Source: Cristatella mucedo (Eukaryota; Bryozoa; Phylactolaemata; Cristatellidae). Taken from it: a DNA stretch of 64,000 bases. The stretch spans positions 8,565,001-8,629,000 of the forward strand of contig WPIO01000006.1 in the NCBI GenBank assembly GCA_009760855.2, given 5' to 3'. Below, one piece after another: positions 28,049-40,600 of this stretch (the stretch's first letter is position 1; each line of letters begins with the position of its first letter). The notes under the pieces are model-generated. The model saw nothing but the letters and a program-made list of their open reading frames with translations. It did no database searches and had not been told where the DNA came from. A program made the translations under genes and the position numbers.

Positions 28049-30756
28049 CAGGGGTGTCCAACACCTGGCCCGCGGGCCACAACCCGGCCCGCCGAGTTCT
28101 TCTATGCGGCCCGCAACGTTATCTCAAAAAATATTTGTCACTCCATGTTTTTCGTTAATTTTTAATCATTACAAACGGCGATATAAGGCGCTTTGATGTA
28201 CTTCACGCTCGCGTGAAGCGTGAAGGTGTCCGAATGGCTATTTTCTCGTGAAGGTAAAACAATCGATTTATTTTGCTAGCCTTCATGTGAACATTTTGGC
28301 GTGAAGGGGTAATATATTTTTGCTACAGCGGCGCCATTACGATCACATTTATAACGCTTGTGCAAGCGGAATTAACTGTTTCACACTGTGGATAGAAAAA
28401 AAAGAGCCGTTTCTCAGCTGCTGCTGCACGAACTGGAATCAGTCAGGTAGGTTTTCAAAAAACGCGTAGTTCTCAACTTACTTACTAATACTAAGATATT
28501 GCTGTGATAAAATATAAATTAATCAATTCGTAACTGATCTGTTTTTTATTTCCCAGAGAAAAATGGCGGCGAATGTGAATCCTAGCAAAAAACGAAAAAT
28601 TGACGCAGAAGGAAGACTTTTCAAAGCATCTTGGACTGTAGACTACTTTGTAATGGAACGCTTCGGTAGGAGAATGTGCCTAATATGCAAAGAAACAATT
28701 GCCGTTTCAAAGGAGTACAATGTTAAGCGACATTTTTCAACAAAGCATGGCGACAGGTACAACAGCCTGACTGGTCAACTTCGAATTGATCGCGTGAAAT
28801 CGTTGAAACAGAGCGTAATAGGACAGCAGTCATTGTTTACAGCAGTCAGCAACAAGTCTGAGGCTTCAAGCAAAGTAAGTTTTTTAATAGCTGAAGCTAT
28901 AGCTAAGCGGGGGAAAGCATTTTCCGATGGTGAATTTGTTAAGGAATTCCTCAGGCTGTTTACTGGTGCGATCTGTCCAGAAAATAAGTCAGAAGTAGAG
29001 AAAGTCAGTCTTTCTCATCAAACGGTTGCGAGGAGGGTTGACGAGCTCGCATCCAACATCGAAGGAAGTCTCACTAAAAGACTTGCTGAATGCGAATTTT
29101 ATTCTCTTGCGTTCGACGAAATCACGGACAATAGCGATACGGCTCAACTGTCGGTGTTTGTACGCGGAGTAACAGGAAAGTTTGTCATTATCGAAGGACT
29201 GATGGATATATGTTCAATGAAAGGCACTACAACAGGGAGGGATATTTTGGATCAGGTCAAGAGGATCCTCACAAAATTTAATCTTCCTGAAACTAAATTG
29301 ATTGGTTTAACCACAGACGGAGCCCCTATCAATGATAGGTAGACACAATGGATTTGTATCTTTAATGGTAAAATTAGTACCTCACAAAATTGTCAGTCAT
29401 CACTGCATCCTCCACCAAGAACAGCTATGTGCAAAGGTCTTGAGCATGCAACATGTAATGGACAATGCAGTTTCAACAGTCAATGTGATAAGGTCTCGTT
29501 CGCTAAACCACAGACAACTTCAGGCTTTCTTTGAAGAGTTGGGATCAGATCATTGTGATGTTATTTATTTCTGCCAAGTCCGTTGGCTAAGTAGGGCAAA
29601 CACGTTAGCCAGTTTTTGGTCACTTCGGGACGAAATAAAAACATTTATGACAGAAAAGGGAAAAGATGTTGGCTTCCTCGATGACCAGCAGTGGTTGAAT
29701 GACTTGGCTTTTTTGGTGGACATGACCAAACATCTTGCAGAACTTAATGTCAAACTCCAAGGTAAGGATCAACTGGTCCATAAAATGTACGAGTGTGTTG
29801 TCGCGTTTGTGCAAAAGCTGAAACTTTTTCGGAAACACTTGGATCAGAAGAAACTGTTACATTTCACAACACTAGCAACTAGATCGCCTGAAACGCTGGC
29901 TCATATGAAGTACTCGACTCTTGTTAGCAAACTTGTTGATGAATTCGAAGAGAGGTTTCAGGATTTCCAGCAACATGCGGATGACATGAACATGATTAGT
30001 AATCCACTTAATATTGATTCCTCTGATGCACCTGATGAATTTCAACTCGAAGTAATCGACATTCAGAATGACAGCAATTTAAAAACAGCTTATGATCAGC
30101 ATGACTTTGTTACCTTTTACAAGCAGTGTTTCATCAGAGTCTTTTCCTAACCTAGCCAAACATGCTCGCAGGTATATTGCACTTTTTGGCAGCACGTATT
30201 GCTGTGAACAGATTTTTTCCAGACTGAAAAATCTGAAAACAAAGACTCGATCCGTTCTCACAGATGAACATTTATCGGGAATCCTTAGAATTGCCACATC
30301 CACTGTTGCAGCAGATGTCGACTTTTTATGCAAACAGAAGCAATGCCAAATATCTCATTGATGCCTGCAGTGCAGAAGACATTGAATACCTGTGGCATTT
30401 AATTATTCCGAAGACATAAATATTTTGTGAGTCATTGTCATGTAATTTTGCAAGTTTTATAAGTTTCTGTCTCCATGTTATTAAAATAAAAATCCAAAAG
30501 TAAAAGATCGGCCATAATATCTATCGCATTATTTTCCAGGACACATGATTACATTTTTCTTATTTATTATTTTTAATTTTAATTATGCTAAAAATACTAT
30601 TGTATTGGGGTTTACTTATTAAGTATAATAGTAATAGTCATACTAAATTACGATCTTATTTTCTGATGCGGTCAACTACGCCAATTTACATGTGGCCCCC
30701 GGACCTTTTTAATTTTTTTAATGTGGCCCCCAACGCAAAAAGGTTGGACACCCCTG
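28049..30756 (+). mobile_element. hAT-family DNA transposon (Charlie-like)
   Basis: It is bounded by inverted termini CAGGGGTGTCCAAC, at 28,049 and ending at 30,756 on the opposite strand, with GGCCCGC / GGCCCCC-rich subterminal blocks. It encodes a BED-type hAT transposase. No 8-base target duplication is visible: ttctggtc on the left, caatacac on the right. Confidence 0.93.
28563..30361 (+). pseudogene. hAT transposase with BED finger, two frameshifts
   Basis: Three overlapping frames make one protein of about 590 residues. The first (28,563-29,342) starts MAANVNPSKKRKI, with a BED-type finger CLICKET...HFSTKH and the first catalytic Asp region (SLAFDEITDNSD) and TTDGAP. A frameshift near 29,332 leads to 29,332-30,150, with the long helical insertion. 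A second shift near 30,125 leads to 30,092-30,361, which holds the dimerisation tail (STYCCEQIFSRLKNLKTKTR). The layout resembles GTF2IRD2/ZBED-like transposases. It is disabled, with no splice logic for the shifts. Confidence 0.94.
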
Positions 30757-31614
30757 CAATACACGATATTATATTACATATAATTTTGAACTGTGTTTTT
30801 ATTTTGACTCCTATCCAGAATCGCACCAATAACTACGAGCTCCAAGGTTGGCAATCAGCAGGGCTGGCTCACCAGCGAGCGGTTAGCTAACACTCAGGCC
30901 TGCCATCTACAGAAAAGCTGGAATTAAACATGATTTTGTAATTGGCGAACGATAATTTCCAATTGCAACTTGTGGTTTTGCGTCCACCACAGTGGACCGC
31001 CGAGTTAAGAGAGAGGTAAAGCGAGCAGAATAGACACCTGCCTCAGAGAGACAAAAACGTGATGTGAAACATGGTCCGCAAAGGGAGCCATTCACGGCCA
31101 CGCTGCCGAAACTCGACAGCAACTTCCCATACGAAAAACTCTATGAGACTCAAGAAGAAGCTGAAGAGAGACTGCAGAAGAAGCCCAGGAGCTGATCGCG
31201 TACAGGGTTAAGCGAATGCCTCACTTGTGACTTGGTCAACAACAGAAAGAGACTGAAGGTAAGATTCGAGCATTTCGTGACCCAGGCCACGTGTTATAGA
31301 GTCATTGCCCGTCAGTAGGCCTGGCTCACCAGCTAAGCTGGGCTTACCGCTAGGTCAGCGAGCACTCAGCACTGTAATCCAACGAGCTCTCAGCATTTTA
31401 ATGCACCGATGAAATTTTCTGTGATTTTTCTCGGGCATTAGCTAGTAAACACGTACCGATGTACGTCCACGCTAGGATAGTAATGACAGGCTGGACCTCG
31501 TGTTTTGCCATTCTTTTTAGATATCTGCCACTCTCTACTTGCGATTGCAATGTTTCTCTGTCTGTGACTCCACGACGAGAAACTAAAAGAGTCACACTGA
31601 GGAGTTTTCTACAG
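30757..31614. other. Unassigned
   Basis: Short overlapping frames only. Two similar ggctcaccag..gggctggctcaccagc stretches (30,860 and 31,322) hint at an old duplicated repeat. Confidence 0.3.
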
Positions 31615-31880
31615 TGCACTCAAAGTCAAAGCGGCGGCTTTCGGTGCACAGCCAGTAGCCGCCAATGGATACTATCTCCGGCAACAAAAAGAATATCGAA
31701 AGCCTAGCAGAGTCAGGGGGCAGCAGAGGAAACGATTAGCAAGGAAGTAGCAGTTCAGACCGGCTGAAAGTCTGTAGCGAAGTCGGCAGCAGGAGAGAAA
31801 TGTCGAGATATGCATGGGAATTGCGTAAGTGAGCTGCAAAATCTAGGACCTGCAGAACGAAACTTCTGTCGCCAATTGTC
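31615..31880 (+). repeat. Dispersed repeat family R1, diverged copy
   Basis: It carries the same block order as 2.92-3.25 kb: ggctttcggtgcaca, gcctagcagagtcag, agcagttcag, gaagtcggcagcaggagag, then ctaggacctgcagaacg. Confidence 0.6.
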
Positions 31881-32294
31881 TGCCAGCAAACAAATAGAGC
31901 AGCTAATTTATAGTCCACGAATAACCTGAGGGCGCGAGGAGGCTGAAACTGAGGATGCAGCACATTAGCTAGATAGAAAGGAGCCAAGCCACGGCGAGCC
32001 TTCTAGGTAAGTGTAAGAAATTTTCTATGCAGCCCTTCATTAACGAGATCCATTGCATTTCCCTCAGCAAAGGAGACACACTGATGAACCTCTAGGATTT
32101 GCTGGCAGACATATTTATCATCAGCAGCAAAGGCTTCAAGGAATTTTTTAGTATCCCAGCCAAAACTGAGTTGTAACTGTCAAACTTGAAGGGAAGTCCT
32201 CTATCATCGGCAATAAGGTCCTTACAGTTGGTTAGAAGCTCTGCTGCTAGGCTGTTCTTTCTTGAAAGTCAAAGTGGCCAATTTACACAAATTG

Positions 32295-32435
32295 TCAGTC
32301 AAAGAGATGGGACTAGAGTGGGAGAGAAGGGCGAGTGAAGTCGCGCTCCCTCGGCTCTGTGAGTAGTAGAATAAATTGCTGGTGTTGGTTCTGTGCGAGC
32401 GTTCTGCGTGCAGGGCGAATCAAAGCACAATATAC
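32295..32435 (+). repeat. LTR fragment
   Basis: It matches the 3' part of the solo LTR at 44.48-44.83 kb: gagtgggag..agggcg, ctcggctctgtg, an AATAAA-type signal with ttgctggtgtt, and a final gaatcaaagcaca. The 5' part is missing or too diverged to see. Confidence 0.6.
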
Positions 32436-33574
32436 ACATACAATCATGTAAATCCTTTTTGCATGCGAGTTTTGCAATTTAGTTCCAGTGCATGATTAGC
32501 ACGGCACGAGTTGCAGCCAACAAGTCTTCAGTAAACGAAAAACCGCAGACCCTGATAAAGCCGCTATTGTGATAGAATTTAATTCAGCTAGATATTTACA
32601 AAAGAAGGCTTGAGAGCCGATTGGTCAGTCATATTTTGTTTAAGAAAATCTATTGCATCGACATCTACTATATAGACACAGTGAAACAAATCCGAGATGT
32701 TGGATTGCAAAAAACTCACAGGCCTAATTGAGGATTTACTGTTTCCTGAAGAGGCTTTAGAAACTATTTTGAAGACTTCAGTGCTGAGTTAGAAAGAACT
32801 TTAAGAACTAAGTTAGTGTTGGAAGGTGAAAGGCATAGACTGAGAAAATTCTCCAAGAGGAACAATCTCAGTCCAGTTATCAGCCGTAGACAATGGCTAC
32901 AAGCCAAGTTCTTGCCGGTTATATTCTCCACTACATTTAAGTCGCCAGACAACTGGTCACAATAGCTACCTTTTACGGCCCTGCATGTCTGCTGTCAAGT
33001 TGGGAGCCGATTGCACAGAGAAGCAGAACAAAAGCGAGCAAGTTAATTGTTATCAGTTAAGGCAAGTGAGAACAAGTCTCTGCTATACAGACTTACGACA
33101 ACCAGCAGATGATTACTGACTTGCTGTCATCAGATTCAAGTCTTGTGCCTAAGATAAGGTTCTTCAAGGTCCTGCTTTTGGTTCTTCTTTTAAAAAGCTC
33201 ACACAATACCATCTGTCTTGCTGCTACAACGTCCTACGACCTCAGGGAAACGCGTTTACTTTGTAAAAACCACGTGAAGCACTAGGTCAATTTTCACTTT
33301 CTTTTTGCACGGAATTAGAGAGCACGACTCGTGTTCCGTGCCTCCTCCATTCAACCTGTGAGATTAGGATCGAGAGTCAGGAAGCCTGTCGGTGCTAATT
33401 TGAACGGGCGCCAGACTAAGCAGATAGGTGTAAAAATCTTACCACTAGCTCGCTTGCAGCTTATTTACTAGTTCCGACCCTGGAAATCAGCAGCCTGCAA
33501 AGCAACAGCATCAGATCCAGACAAGGATCGGATTAAAATGCGGTGCAGCCTTATGGTCAATATACTCTCCTACT
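32436..33574. other. Unassigned
   Basis: No open frame or repeat shared with the window was recognised. Confidence 0.3.
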
Positions 33575-33666
33575 CTCCTGCTGCCGACTATGGCTCATCC
33601 TTTTCAGTTGACCTGAGATGCTACTTCCATGATACTCACTACCTCAACTGTTCTCCTGACTCTGCT
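33575..33666 (-). repeat. R1 repeat, part beyond the LINE insertion
   Basis: Reverse complement of the gagtcag..gttgaggtagtgag..gtagcat..catagtcggcagcagg blocks. The rest of this copy lies at 35,836-35,985, so the LINE split it. Confidence 0.65.
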
Positions 33667-35830
33667 ATAATAATAATAATAATTCACTTGATAAAGCGCC
33701 CTTAGAGAACTTAATCTCTCTCTAGACGCTTTACATTTGCTGCAAAGTGAAACGCAATTGAATGGTAAGAAAAATCATGCTTTAAAAACAAACAAAATCA
33801 ATAATATGGTTAGGGGTGACATGCACAGGGTCAGCATGCAAATGTGGTTAGTGGCAGCATGCACAGTGTCAGCACGCATAAGCACATCAAGGACGAATCA
33901 CAAGGACCCCCTAAATGCTGTCCTAAATAGGTGTGTTTTTAGGTTCCTTTTAAATGTGGTCAGGTCAGGGGATGTTTTGACGCAGGTCGAGAGGGAGTTC
34001 CAGGCTGTGGGAGCATACGAACTAAATGCACGGTCTCCAAAAGATTCGAGGTTTGTACGAGGTATTTCTAGACTGTTGGATTCCGAAAAGCGGGTGGTAC
34101 GATGCTTGGCCTGATGGGGGAGTATATCTGAAAGATAGGCTGGAGCCATAGAATGAAGGGACCTAAAAGTGAGCGACTAAACCTTGAAGTCAATCCGTTG
34201 CTTGACTGGTAGCCAGTGCAGGTCGGCGAGAAGTGGAGTAATGTGGTAGCTGCGACGCTCACGACAGACAAGTCTAGCTGCCGAGTTTTGCACCAGCTGC
34301 AATCATCTGATCGCGCATGCTGGTAAGGCAGTAAGCAGTGACTTGCAGAAGTTGAGACGGGATGTCACGAATGCATGGACCAACTTAGATGTGGCATCTT
34401 TATCTAAAAAAGCCCGAATTTTAGCAATGTTATGAAGCTGAAAATAGGCAGATTTGACTGTGGAGCTGATATGGTCGTCTAACGAGAGGTCACTTTGGAA
34501 TATGACACCTAGATTTCGAGCTGATTCGACAGGAGATATGCTGGCAGAGCCAATTTTGAGAGTCAGCCTTTCCTATCTCTGAATCACACTGGGTTTGCCC
34601 ATAACTAGTAAGTTAGTTTTATCATCGTTTAGTTTTAGAAAATTTGCTGCCATCCATGTGCGGATGTCATCAATGCATGCAGATAGTGAGTTGAGAGAAT
34701 TTGAGGTGCTCGAAGGCTGGGAGGGATCAAAGCAAAGGTACAACTGAGTGTCATCCGCATAGAAGTGAAAGCCTAGATTGTGCTTGGCAATCACATCAGC
34801 GAGAGGGAGAGTATAAACGGTGAAAAGGACCGGACCTAGCACAGAGCCCTGAGGTACTCCATATTTCAGAGGTACTTCAGATGATCTTTGTTCATTCACG
34901 TCAATACTCTGGAGTCTCCCACTGAGATAGGACCTGAACCACTGCAGAGCAGTGACAGTGATGCCTAGGCGAGATGAGAGGCGCTCTAGAAGAACTTTGT
35001 GATCGATGGTGTCAAAAGCTGCCGAAAGATCAAGCAAAACAAGCAGAGACACTCTACCCATGTCTGCATTCCTAAGTAGGTCGTTGTATACCCGAAGCAA
35101 TGCTGACTCTGTGGAGTGATTAGCTCTAAAGCCAGACTGGAATTTACTAGCAAGGTGTGAGGTTTCGATATATGAGTTCAACTGGTCTGCCACGACCCGT
35201 TCCAGTGTCTTTGATAGGAATGGTAGAAGGGAGACTGGGCGGTAGTTGCTTAAGTTCTCTAGGTCTAGTGTAGCTTTCTTGAGAAGTGGCCTGACTACAG
35301 CTTTTTTGAAAGGTGCTGGGACATGACCTGAGGCTAATGACATATTAATGATGTTAGTTATGCATGGCAGCAGCAGATCAATGCAACGTAGGAGCAGGAC
35401 AGTGGGAATAGGGTCCAGTGGACTTGTTGTCTTCTTTGATTGAGATACGAGCTTTAGGACTACATCACTAGTGACCTGCTTAAATGCAGACATTGAGGTG
35501 CTGCCAGGAACCGAGGAACAGCATTCTAGTGGGGAGGTTGTCATCGCAGGGATGGATTCCCTGATCTTGTCTTTCTTCTGCACAAAGAATCGAAAGAAGC
35601 GATCGGCTAGATCATCACAAGGATCATCTGGTAAGGAGCTAACCTGGGAACGGTTGAGGAGATGGTTTATTGTCGACATCAGCATTTTTGGATTGTGCAT
35701 CTGTGATTCAATAATGTTTCTATAGAAGCTAGACTTGGCCTTTGCTAGGATCGATTGGTACGACCTACAGTAGTCTTCATATGCCTGTCGATGGACACTT
35801 AGTCCGGATATTTTTGATGTTGCTATGCTT
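33667..35830 (-). mobile_element. LINE (L2/CR1-like), 5'-truncated
   Basis: Minus-strand copy with a (TTA)n 3' end at 33,667, a hairpin (agagaacttaatctctct), the 3' UTR, and ORF2 from the reverse transcriptase onward. No endonuclease domain is present. The 5' end falls inside a host repeat (R1), giving clean borders on both sides. Confidence 0.95.
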
Positions 35831-35835
35831 CCCAC
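33898..35835 (-). pseudogene. LINE ORF2: reverse transcriptase, truncated
   Basis: Open 420 codons (34,573-35,835) with RT motifs: RPVSLLPFLSKTLERVVADQ, LVLLDLSAAFDTIDH (the first catalytic Asp), GVPQGSVLGPVLF, then FHFYADDTQLYL (the catalytic Asp pair), then a DDKTNLLVMG thumb region. A TAG at 34,573-34,575 interrupts the frame. The conserved C-terminus follows in pieces, ending at 33,898 (LKTHLFRTAFRGSL). The first codons (MGSI) come from the flanking R1 repeat, so the apparent start is not native. The endonuclease part is lost by 5' truncation, the usual fate of LINE copies. Confidence 0.95.
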
Positions 35836-35985
35836 TTTCTCTTTGTTGCATGAAGCGAAGTCTGTTGGCTACTAAATGCATACCGAAAGCCGCTTAGGCT
35901 GTGAGTGAGCTCTACAGAACTCTCCTGTGTGACACCCACATAGTCTGTATGGCTTTGTGGAGTTACACACGGAGATACATACATG
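35831..35985 (-). repeat. R1 repeat, part upstream of the LINE insertion
   Basis: Reverse complement of the acagactatgtggg..cacaggag..ggctttcggta blocks found in the FN3 introns. It joins the piece at 33,575-33,666 when the LINE is removed. Confidence 0.65.
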
Positions 35986-36022
35986 CATACACACCTACAT
36001 ACATACATACATGCATACCTTC
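35985..36022. repeat. (CATA)n microsatellite
   Basis: Imperfect acatacatgcatac runs. Confidence 0.8.
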
Positions 36023-36249
36023 TGCCTATATTTATGCAGTTCATCCCCAACATTTTTCTTGCCGTCGCGAGCTGGTCTTTTTGCAGTTCAAAAGTTGGCT
36101 CCGTGTGATCAGAGTTATATTCCAGCAACAGTATTCAGGCCGAGTAAATGTAAGCATACTACCTCCACGCACAGGTTAGTCGAGCAAAAGCCTTCCCCAT
36201 GTGTGCTATGCAACGGCACATTTAACAGCTCATTGTCTTAATCTGATCT

Positions 36250-37560
36250 CAGTGGTATTAATATAAATAATTATATGTTTGCATGGCAACCGAAGAGAAC
36301 TCTGTCTCCTTCGAAGCACTGACCATGTCCTGCAGAGGAAGCATGTCATTAGGTTGCAGATAAAATGAACAGCGTCAGCATACATAAGATCACAAAGACA
36401 ATATGCTCCAAACAGCATGTGCTGTGAGAAACAGGTGAGGGTTTACATACTTTTTAAATTTGATCTAGTCAGATGATTGGGTGATATCAATATGGATTGA
36501 ATTCCTGACTTTAGGGGCCGATGAACTAAGACACGGTGGATATGAGGATGCTTAGAGGCACAGCTAAGCGATTTGAGTCAGTAGGGCAGGTGAAACGTTG
36601 CCTAGCCTTACTGCGGAGCAATCTAATGCATCTTTGTCACTACCCCAGAAAGGCAAAAATTATGTGGGTGAGACGCAAGAGAGCTTTATTTAGCGAACTC
36701 CAAGCCGGCTTTCGGTCAGAATGAATAGTTTAAATAAACAGACCGGAGCAAGAGAATAAAGGGACCTGAAAGTGAAAAAAACTTGAAGTCGATACGCTGG
36801 TTTATGGGGAGGTAGTGCAGGTCAATGAGAAGTGTTCTAGTGTGGCAACTGTGATGTTAACGACCGCTATGGCGTGTGGCTGCAGAGTTTTAAACCGATT
36901 GCAAAGGCATATATTGCGTCCGAAAGAAAACCTGAGAGTAGTGAGGTACAGAAATTGAGATCAAATGTCACAGATGCATGGAGCGACTTGAATGTGATAT
37001 TCCTGTCAAAGCAGGCCAAATTTTTGAAATGTTGCACAGCTGAAAGTAGGCCGTCTTGACTTTCGTGCAGATGCGGTCATCTCTTAAAGCGTAACTTTTG
37101 GAACACGACAGCCAGATTGTGTGCAGAAGCTTCAACAAATATGCCCATTTTAATGTTTACGTTGTCCAATTTCTTAGTAGCACTAGGTTATCACATGAAT
37201 AGTAAATTGGTTTTATCATAATCATACAATTTAAAAAAGATGCAACCATCAAAGTGCCTGTCTCAAGTAAAAGACGCTAGAGAATGGAGAGAGTTCGACG
37301 ATCTATATTGCGAATGTATATTGATTAAATCGTGGGTACAGCTGAGTGCCGTGTTCAAACAAACGGAAGCGTAGATTGTGCTCGGTCGATTGTATCAAGA
37401 CTGAGAGTATCGATTGCAAAAAGAAGTTAACGAAGCTCAGATCTCATAGATAGTCTGTACTTTTAGGCTCCTTGTACGACTGCTAGTCGCTTACATCAAT
37501 GCTCTGAATTCACTCAGTGAACTACGACCCAAACCAGTGTTTGTAGTGCCGGTGACGCCT
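36250..37560 (-). mobile_element. Old LINE copy, heavily diverged
   Basis: It follows the minus-strand LINE order block by block, for example a gggacctgaaagtga block, then cttgaagtcgatacgctgg, then an agtggc..ctgtgatgtt block, then agattgtgctcgg. It has many substitutions and indels and no open frame. Confidence 0.7.
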
Positions 37561-37984
37561 TGATACGATTAAAGGTGCTAACGACGAAGGCTTGTCACTG
37601 GGCCTTCTCGGTGCAGAGGTAAAGTAGCCTGCTGCTCGTAACATAGCTCACAGCCTCAAACCCACAATCATGATCAAGACCACGAAAATACTAGTGCAGC
37701 CTGTTGCCACCCAAGCCGCACATGACGTCATGGCACTGCTGATGCCTCAACCTACTACTAAGAAAAAGATTAGGGTCGGGGAGAATTGAGTATCGGCACT
37801 ACAGGGTCAACTCGAAGTTAAGTTGAAGTGGAGAAGGATAGGGATTGAATGAAATAGCACCGGGGCCAGAAGCATGTAAGGATTGCCTGCTGCAGCACTC
37901 GAACCAGCGATCTGGAACGTGACGTAAGAACACATTACATAAGGACTTTACACCCAAAGCCTTGTAATAAGTATAAAGCAAGAT

Positions 37985-38140
37985 TTAAATAGTAAAATTA
38001 ATCAACGATATATATATATAATTTTATAAATCGTAATTATAATTAATCAACAAAATTGTAATTATTCATATAGTTTGTAAAATTATCTAAAATCGTAGAA
38101 TCATTTAATTCGTATAATTATCGTATAATTAATCAACAAT
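37985..38140. other. AT-rich stretch
   Basis: Very AT-rich (taattaatcaac repeats), lying just before the next LINE copy. Confidence 0.5.
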
Positions 38141-39665
38141 ATTAGTGTCTCTGCTAGTTTTGTTTGATCTTTTGGCAGCTTTGGATACTGGATATCGATC
38201 ACAAAGTTCTTCTAGAGCGCCTCTAATGTCGCCTGGGCATTACTGGCATTTCTCTACAATAGTTCAGATCATATCTCAGTGGGAGACTCCAGAGTATTGA
38301 GGAGAATGGACAAATATCATCGGAAGTACCTCTGAAATATGGGGTACCTCACGGGTCCATGCTAGGTCCGGTTCTTTTCACGGCTTATACTCTCTCTCTT
38401 GCTGATGTGATTGCCAAGCATTTCATTCTTTGGCTCCAGTCTATCTTTCAGATCTACTCCCGCACTAGGACGAGCATCGTACCACCCGCTATTCAGAATC
38501 CATCAGTTTACCACTACCTCATACAAACCTCAAATCCTTTGGAGACCAATCTAGGCTATCACTTTTACGCGGATGACACTCACTTGTACCTTTGCTTTGA
38601 TACCTCCCAGCCTTCGAGCACCTCGAGTTCTCTCAACTCACTTGCTGCCTGCATTAATGACATCCGCACATGGATGGCAGCAAGTTTTCTAAAACTAAAC
38701 AATGATAAAACTAACTTACTTGTTATGGGCAAACCCAGTGTGATTCAGGAATGGGAAAGGCTGCCGCTCAAAATTGGATCTGCCAGCATATATACTGTTG
38801 AATGAGCTCAAAATCTAGGTTTCATGTTCCAAAGTGACTTTCGTTAGACGATCACATCAGCTCCACAGTCAAATCTGCCTACTTTCAGCTACACAACATT
38901 GTTAAAATTCGGGTTTGTTTAGATAAGGATACCACGTCTAAGTTGGTCCCTGCATTTGTGACATCACGACTTGACTTCTGTAACTCGCTGCTTGCCGGCC
39001 TACCGGCATGTGCAATCAGGCAATTACAGCTCGTGCAAAACTCTGCAGCTAGGCTTGTCAGTCGTGAGCGTCGCAGTTGCCACATCACACCACTTCTCGC
39101 CGACCTGCACTGGCTAACAGTCAAGCAATGGATCGACTTCAAAGTTTTGTCGCTCATTTTGGGTCATTTCAATTCTTTGGCTCCAGTCTATCTTTCAGAT
39201 CTACTCCCGCACTAGGACGAGCATCGTACCACCCGCTATTCAGAATCCATCAGTTTACCACTACCTCGTACAAACCTCGAATCCTTTGGAGACCGTGCAT
39301 TTACTTCGTATGCTCCCAAAGCCCAGAACTCCCTCCCGAGTTGCTTCAGAGCATCCCCTGACTTGACCACATTTAAAAAGAACTTAAAAACACTTATTTA
39401 GGACAGCATCTAGTGGGTCCCTGTGATTCGTCCTTCACGTGCTTATGCCTGCTGACACTGTGCATGCTGCCACTAACAGCATTTGCATGCTTACCCTCTG
39501 CACGTCACCCCTAACCACGTTGTTCATGTTGTTAATCAAGCATGATATTACTCACGATTTAGACGCGCTTCTCTTTGCAGCAAATGTAAAACTCGTAGGA
39601 AGAGATTGAGTTTTCTGAGATCGCTTTATCAAGTGCATTATTATTATCAGTATTATTATTATTAA
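38140..39665 (+). mobile_element. LINE (L2/CR1-like), plus strand, rearranged
   Basis: It runs from RT motif A (diverged) to the 3' UTR and an (ATT)n tail at about 39,640. Open pieces are 38,359-38,805 (RT, with YADDTHLYL), 38,943-39,215 and 39,077-39,361 (C-terminal). A 125-base copy of its own C-terminal segment is inserted inside the RT just before YADD. Confidence 0.93.
38421..38548 (+). repeat. Internal duplicate of LINE 3' coding segment
   Basis: Nearly identical to 39,170-39,297 (ttctttggctccagtctatc through aatcctttggagacc) but placed inside the RT domain of the same copy. Confidence 0.85.
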
Positions 39666-39869
39666 GCAAGCAAAAGGTATTTCAACAATTTCCTCAATGC
39701 CGATTAGCGATCGCTTGCAAATAAGATGCACTATTTGAATACAAGATGACGAGAGAGTTTACGTAGTCACCAATCACAGTAAGCTAAAATAAGACTGACC
39801 GTTGCCCCAGCTCAATCTCATCGCTTTGTCGATCTCACACGAACGTGAAACCCCGATGAGCGACCGATC

Positions 39870-39970
39870 TTCTATTCCTTTCCTTGCAGCAAATGTAAAG
39901 TTCCTATAAAGAGATTGAGTTCTCTGAATGGGCTATATCAAATGCATTATTATTATTATTATTATTACGA
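39870..39970 (+). mobile_element. LINE 3'-end fragment
   Basis: Only the terminal hairpin (gcaaatgtaaag..agattgagttctct..ggctatatcaaatgc) and an (ATT)n tail. Confidence 0.75.
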
Positions 39971-40179
39971 CGGAAACCTCAGCGAGAGGCGACTCAATTA
40001 CAAGAAAACTGGCGGCTTGAACGTGGAATTTCGAGGTAATATTGTATTTAGCTTGGGTTCGACCGTTGGGCTCAAGTGCTCTCACACAAATAAGATGCAA
40101 AGGCGGAAGCACTACCAAAATCCACTTTAACTCGCTGGAAATCCACCAGAAATCGGTTTCACGATACTGAGATTTTACT

Positions 40180-40600
40180 AATAATAATTTTTAAATTTTC
40201 ATAGTGCCCTCAGAGATCTCAATTTATTTCTAAGAACTTTACACATGCTCCAAAATAAGCATAGTCGAATAGTTAGGGGTAGCATGCTCAATGATAACAA
40301 GCATTACATGGTTTTAGAGGTGACATGCGCAGTGTCACCATGCAAATACGGTCAGTGGCAACATGCATAGTGTCAGCGCGCATAAGCACACAAAAGACAA
40401 ATCACGTGGACCCACTCCACTAAATGCTGCAATAACTAGCATTTTAGCTTCTTTTTAAACATCGTCTAGTCGGGCTTCGCCAGTCGAAAGTGAGTTCCTG
40501 GTTTTACGTGTGTACGAGCTAAAGGCATGGTCTTTAAAGGATTTGAGGTTCGTACGAGGTGTGGCTAAACTATTAAATTAAGAAAAAACGGGTGCTTCTA
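40180..40600 (-). mobile_element. LINE 3'-end fragment, diverged
   Basis: Minus-strand 3' end: aataataat, hairpin, a gttaggggtagcatgc block, then an acaaatcacgtggaccca block and the start of the ORF2 tail (gtttgtacgaggt-like). Confidence 0.75.

Noticed and set aside
34573-34575. TAG separating two LINE proteins as separate genes
   Set aside because: The sequence beyond it continues the conserved ORF2 in the same LINE order, so it is a lesion, not a gene border.
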